Assembly: GCA_964511495.1 (NCBI GenBank)
Contig: CAZEFT010000013.1
Span: 21,951 to 85,950, forward strand
DNA length: 64,000 nucleotides
From: Litorimonas sp964511495
GTDB taxonomy: Bacteria > Pseudomonadota > Alphaproteobacteria > Caulobacterales > Maricaulaceae
Direction: 5' to 3'
The notes under the pieces were generated by a model. That model made no database searches. It worked only from the letters and a program-made list of their open reading frames with translations, and was not told where the DNA came from. Within the stretch, counting starts at the first letter, position 1. Every line of letters begins with the position of its first letter. Both the position numbers and the translations under genes were made by a program. Positions 61,661 through 64,000 of this stretch are shown here, in pieces.

Positions 61661-62359
61661 TTAAGCCGATACTTCAGACGTATCGATTTTCACGCCTGGG
61701 CCCATAGAAGAGCTGAGCGTGATGCGCTTCACGAATGTGCCTTTAGCACCAGAAGGACGAGCCTTTTGGATGGCCGTCAAAAACGCATTGACATTTTCTT
61801 CGAGCTTATCCTGAGTAAAGCTGGCTTTACCAACACCTGCGTGGACGATACCGGCTTTTTCAACGCGAAATTCCACAGCGCCGCCCTTGGCATCTTCAAC
61901 AGCCTTGGCAACATTTGGCGTTACAGTGCCAACCTTTGGATTTGGCATCATACCCTTTGGGCCCAGAACCTTACCCAGACGACCGACGAGCGGCATCATA
62001 TCCGGTGTAGCGATAACTTTTTCAAACGGCATATCGCCATTTTGAATTTGCTCGGCCAAATCTTCAGCACCCACAACATCTGCGCCAGCTGCACGCGCTT
62101 CATCCGCTTTGGCATCTTTCGCAAATACAGCAACGCGGACAGATTTACCTGTACCGTTTGGCAAATTACAAACACCCCGAACCATTTGGTCCGCGTGACG
62201 CGGGTCGACGCCCAAATTCAATGCAACTTCGATTGTTTCATCAAACTTTGCTGTAGCATTGCCTTTAACGAGTTTAACCGCCTCAGACACTGAATAGTCC
62301 TTGTCACGATCAACTTTGGACCGCGCCGCGACACTTCTTTTTCCTAGCTTCGCCATCAA
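61661..62359 (-). CDS. rplA: 50S ribosomal protein L1
   Basis: 232 residues, L1-stalk protein that helps release deacylated tRNA. Typical segments: KFDETIEVALNLGVDPRHAD, VRGVCNLPNGTGKSVRVAVF, GKVLGPKGMMPNPKVGTVT and VEFRVEKAGIVHAGVGKASF. Starts one base after the rplK stop, the usual coupled pair. Confidence 0.97.
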   Translation of the reverse strand: MMAKLGKRSVAARSKVDRDKDYSVSEAVKLVKGNATAKFDETIEVALNLGVDPRHADQMVRGVCNLPNGTGKSVRVAVFAKDAKADEARAAGADVVGAEDLAEQIQNGDMPFEKVIATPDMMPLVGRLGKVLGPKGMMPNPKVGTVTPNVAKAVEDAKGGAVEFRVEKAGIVHAGVGKASFTQDKLEENVNAFLTAIQKARPSGAKGTFVKRITLSSSMGPGVKIDTSEVSA

Positions 62360-62360
62360 A

Positions 62361-62789
62361 CTACTCCGTCACCTCAAAGCCCATTGAACGAGCAGAACCC
62401 GCAATGATCTTCGTCGCCTGATCCAAGTCATTAGCTGAAAGATCAACCAATTTCGCTTCTGCGATTTCACGGCATTGTGCCATGGTCACAGTTCCGCCGA
62501 CTTCACGCCCGGGGTGGTTACCACCGGATTTCACACCAGCCGCTTTCTTCAGATAATAAGAAGCAGGCGCTGTCTTTGTGACAAACGTAAAGCTCTTATC
62601 CGCATAAACGGTGATGATTGTCGGTGTTGGAATACCTTTTTCCAACTCTTCTGTTTTGGCGTTAAACGCTTTTGCGAATTCCATAATATTCACACCGCGC
62701 TGACCCAAAGCGGGGCCGAGGGGCGGTGAGGGATTGGCTGAACCCGCAGGGATCGTCAGCTTGATGTAGCCATCAATCTTCTTTGCCAT
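62361..62789 (-). CDS. rplK: 50S ribosomal protein L11
   Basis: 142 residues. The frame opens at 62831, but the ATG at 62789 has AGGAG eight bases upstream and starts MAKKIDGYIKLTIPAGSANP, the family start. The proline-rich PSPPLGPALGQRGVNIMEF and the rRNA-binding C-terminal domain (GGTVTMAQCREIAEAKL, ending SARSMGFEV) are intact. Binds the GTPase-associated rRNA region. Starts the rplKA pair after nusG. Confidence 0.97.
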   Translation of the reverse strand: MAKKIDGYIKLTIPAGSANPSPPLGPALGQRGVNIMEFAKAFNAKTEELEKGIPTPTIITVYADKSFTFVTKTAPASYYLKKAAGVKSGGNHPGREVGGTVTMAQCREIAEAKLVDLSANDLDQATKIIAGSARSMGFEVTE

Positions 62790-62939
62790 GTTCCACTCCT
62801 TCAAGTGTCTCCCGTAAAAACGGGCCCTCAATTAAGAGGGTGATTGGAGCAGGTCGCTTTTTTGCAACCTGCAATGTGGTGTTCGTGGTACGGAGCACTC
62901 TGGACTTAGAGCCCCCTCCCACAAACGCTAAAACCCGGG
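62790..62939 (-). promoter_or_regulatory. rplK leader with two adjacent hairpins
   Basis: Two perfect 5-bp stems lie side by side just upstream of the rplK Shine-Dalgarno: CCCTC/GAGGG (62825-62840) and CCCGT/ACGGG (62811-62824). L1 represses the rplKA mRNA through a leader structure in other bacteria; this is a candidate by position only. Confidence 0.45.
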
Positions 62940-63473
62940 TTAAGTCTGTTTCTCAACCTGAGTATAATTCAATTCGACAGGTGTACCCTGCCCGAAAATA
63001 TTGATGAGCACTTTCAAGCGCGCATTATCTTCATCAACACTTTCAACCGTGCCATTAAAGCTTTGAAACGGCCCATCAACAACTTTGACAGTCTCACCCA
63101 GATCAAAATTGATCATCGGACGCGGGCTGTCGACACCCTCTTGTATCTTACCAACGATGCGCGCCACTTCCGCTTCACTTACCGGAAGAGGTTTTGTTGT
63201 AGACCCCAAGAACCCTGTCACTTTCGGTGTGTTTTTGACCAAGTTATGCACGGCATCCGTCAAAACACATTTCACTAAGACATAGCCCGGAAAAAATTTA
63301 CGCTCGGACTCAACCTTGCGCCCCTTACGGACCTCAACCACACTCTCAGTCGGAACGAGAATTTCCTCGAAAAATCCAGATAAACCCTTTTGCTCCGCTT
63401 CGCGTTCAATACTACGCTGAACGTGCTTTTCAAAATTGGAATAGGCCTGAACAATATACCATTTAGCTGCCAT
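62940..63473 (-). CDS. nusG: Transcription termination/antitermination protein NusG
   Basis: 177 residues. The N-terminal NGN domain (KWYIVQAYSNFEKHVQRSIE, with KFFPGYVLVKC) binds the polymerase clamp. The C-terminal KOW domain (FDLGETVKVVDGPFQSFNGT) binds Rho or NusE/S10. Start codon three bases after the secE stop, the classic secE-nusG pair. Normal length and motifs. Confidence 0.97.
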   Translation of the reverse strand: MAAKWYIVQAYSNFEKHVQRSIEREAEQKGLSGFFEEILVPTESVVEVRKGRKVESERKFFPGYVLVKCVLTDAVHNLVKNTPKVTGFLGSTTKPLPVSEAEVARIVGKIQEGVDSPRPMINFDLGETVKVVDGPFQSFNGTVESVDEDNARLKVLINIFGQGTPVELNYTQVEKQT

Positions 63474-63476
63474 GGG

Positions 63477-63731
63477 TTACTCGCCTCCCAATCCTAAAAT
63501 TCCTCGAACAGCAGATCCAAGGATCCAATCCACGAAGAAGAAGAAAATACCCATCAAAACAACCATGATCATGACCAAAATTGTTGTTGTGAGCGTTTCC
63601 CGCCATGTTGGCCAAACAACTTTTCGCGCCTCTTGACGCACCTGTCCCACATACTGAACCGGACCGACTTTCGGCGCCGCATCAGCTTTTGCGTTACCCG
63701 CTTTTGCAGTTTCAGGCTTTTTCTTGGCCAT
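63477..63731 (-). CDS. secE: Preprotein translocase subunit SecE
   Basis: 84 residues, single-span form typical of alphaproteobacteria. An alanine/lysine-rich head is followed by the conserved amphipathic VGQVRQEARKVVWPTWRET and one membrane span (TTTILVMIMVVLMGIFFFFV) ending VDWILGSAVRGIL. Clamps SecY in the Sec channel. Lies between tRNA-Trp and nusG. Confidence 0.95.
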   Translation of the reverse strand: MAKKKPETAKAGNAKADAAPKVGPVQYVGQVRQEARKVVWPTWRETLTTTILVMIMVVLMGIFFFFVDWILGSAVRGILGLGGE

Positions 63732-63812
63732 TCTTTTTAAACTCCAAAACGCGAAGCCGCATTTTCATGCAGTTCGCGTTATTAATTACCCTTTTGGGCG
63801 GCTCTTTCGGGG

Positions 63813-63888
63813 TGGCAGGGGCGGAGGGACTCGAACCCCCGACCCTCGGTTTTGGAGACCGATGCTCTACCAACTGAGCTACACCCCT
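63813..63888 (-). tRNA. tRNA-Trp (CCA)
   Basis: 76-base cloverleaf on the minus strand. The acceptor AGGGGTG pairs with CGCCCCT, followed by discriminator G and encoded CCA. The anticodon loop is CTCCAAA with anticodon CCA, and the T loop is TTCGAGT. It sits between tuf and secE, its usual place in alphaproteobacteria. Confidence 0.96.
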
Positions 63889-63908
63889 AAAGCCGTCCCG
63901 ATCGGGCG

Positions 63909-63933
63909 GTAGGTCAGGTTCTGCCTGACCTAC
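63909..63933 (-). other. Hairpin between tuf and tRNA-Trp
   Basis: GTAGGTCAGG (63909-63918), loop of five, CCTGACCTAC (63924-63933): a perfect 10-bp stem 15 bases past the tuf stop. No U-tract follows on the minus strand, so it may be an RNA-processing or stability element rather than a terminator. Confidence 0.6.
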
Positions 63934-63947
63934 TATGTTCTATCCAA

Positions 63948-64000
63948 CTACTCAGTGATTTTGGACACGACGCCGGCGCCGACTGTGCGTCCACCTTCAC
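63948..64000 (-). CDS. tuf: Elongation factor Tu, C-terminal end (5' part outside window)
   Basis: The last 16 codons are in the window and read EGGRTVGAGVVSKITE then TAG, the EF-Tu C-terminus. The gene runs off the end of the window. EF-Tu delivers aminoacyl-tRNA to the ribosome; position upstream of tRNA-Trp and secE is standard. Confidence 0.93.
   Translation of the reverse strand, partial: EGGRTVGAGVVSKITE

Overview
The window reads as chromosomal DNA of an alphaproteobacterium. The evidence is the canonical order tuf, tRNA-Trp, secE, nusG, rplK, rplA, rplJ, rplL, rpoB, rpoC, the dnaG-rpoD pair, a DnaG with a degenerate zinc motif of the kind I recall from alphaproteobacteria, and many secreted or lipid-anchored proteins. 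A marine member of the Hyphomonadales/Maricaulales group would fit (giant RTX protein, SIMPL, M16 and heme-peroxidase lipoproteins), but that placement is inference.

Layout. 1-1443 is the 3' end of uvrB. 1444-3204 holds a secreted trypsin-like protease and an unrecognised secreted protein, visibly more AT-rich than uvrB. 3366-7210 holds a rhodanese lipoprotein, a fasciclin protein, a sterol-desaturase-family membrane protein, glpK and a CAU tRNA. 7437-21008 is a secretion and adhesion locus, all on the minus strand: ECF sigma factor, anti-sigma factor, outer-membrane barrel protein, subtilisin-like lipoprotein, a ~1650-residue RTX protein with two CHRD-like modules and a spondin_N-like module, then an ABC/HlyD/TolC type I exporter. 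21472-28258 holds a 7TM-type histidine kinase, a LuxR-type response regulator, a single-span membrane protein and a ~977-residue secreted protein of three ~220-residue repeats. 28354-45860 is mixed metabolism and envelope genes. 45869-49875 is rpoD and dnaG, and 51885-64000 is the rpo/ribosomal-protein cluster.

The most interesting result is regulatory. Four intergenic regions in the secretion locus carry the same promoter-like element, GAACC-N16-CGAC, with exactly 16 bases between the boxes: before the exporter operon, before the RTX gene, before the subtilisin-like lipoprotein, and before the anti-sigma/barrel operon. All face the right way. This suggests that the ECF sigma factor encoded there drives a self-contained regulon that makes, exports and perhaps processes one large calcium-binding surface protein. 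The sigma gene itself has only the -35 half. The RTX gene's terminator U-tract runs into the -35 box of the exporter promoter.

Start codons were often moved downstream of the longest open frame when a signal peptide, a Shine-Dalgarno match or a predicted transcript start required it; each entry says so. No database search was possible, and base-composition remarks are by eye.
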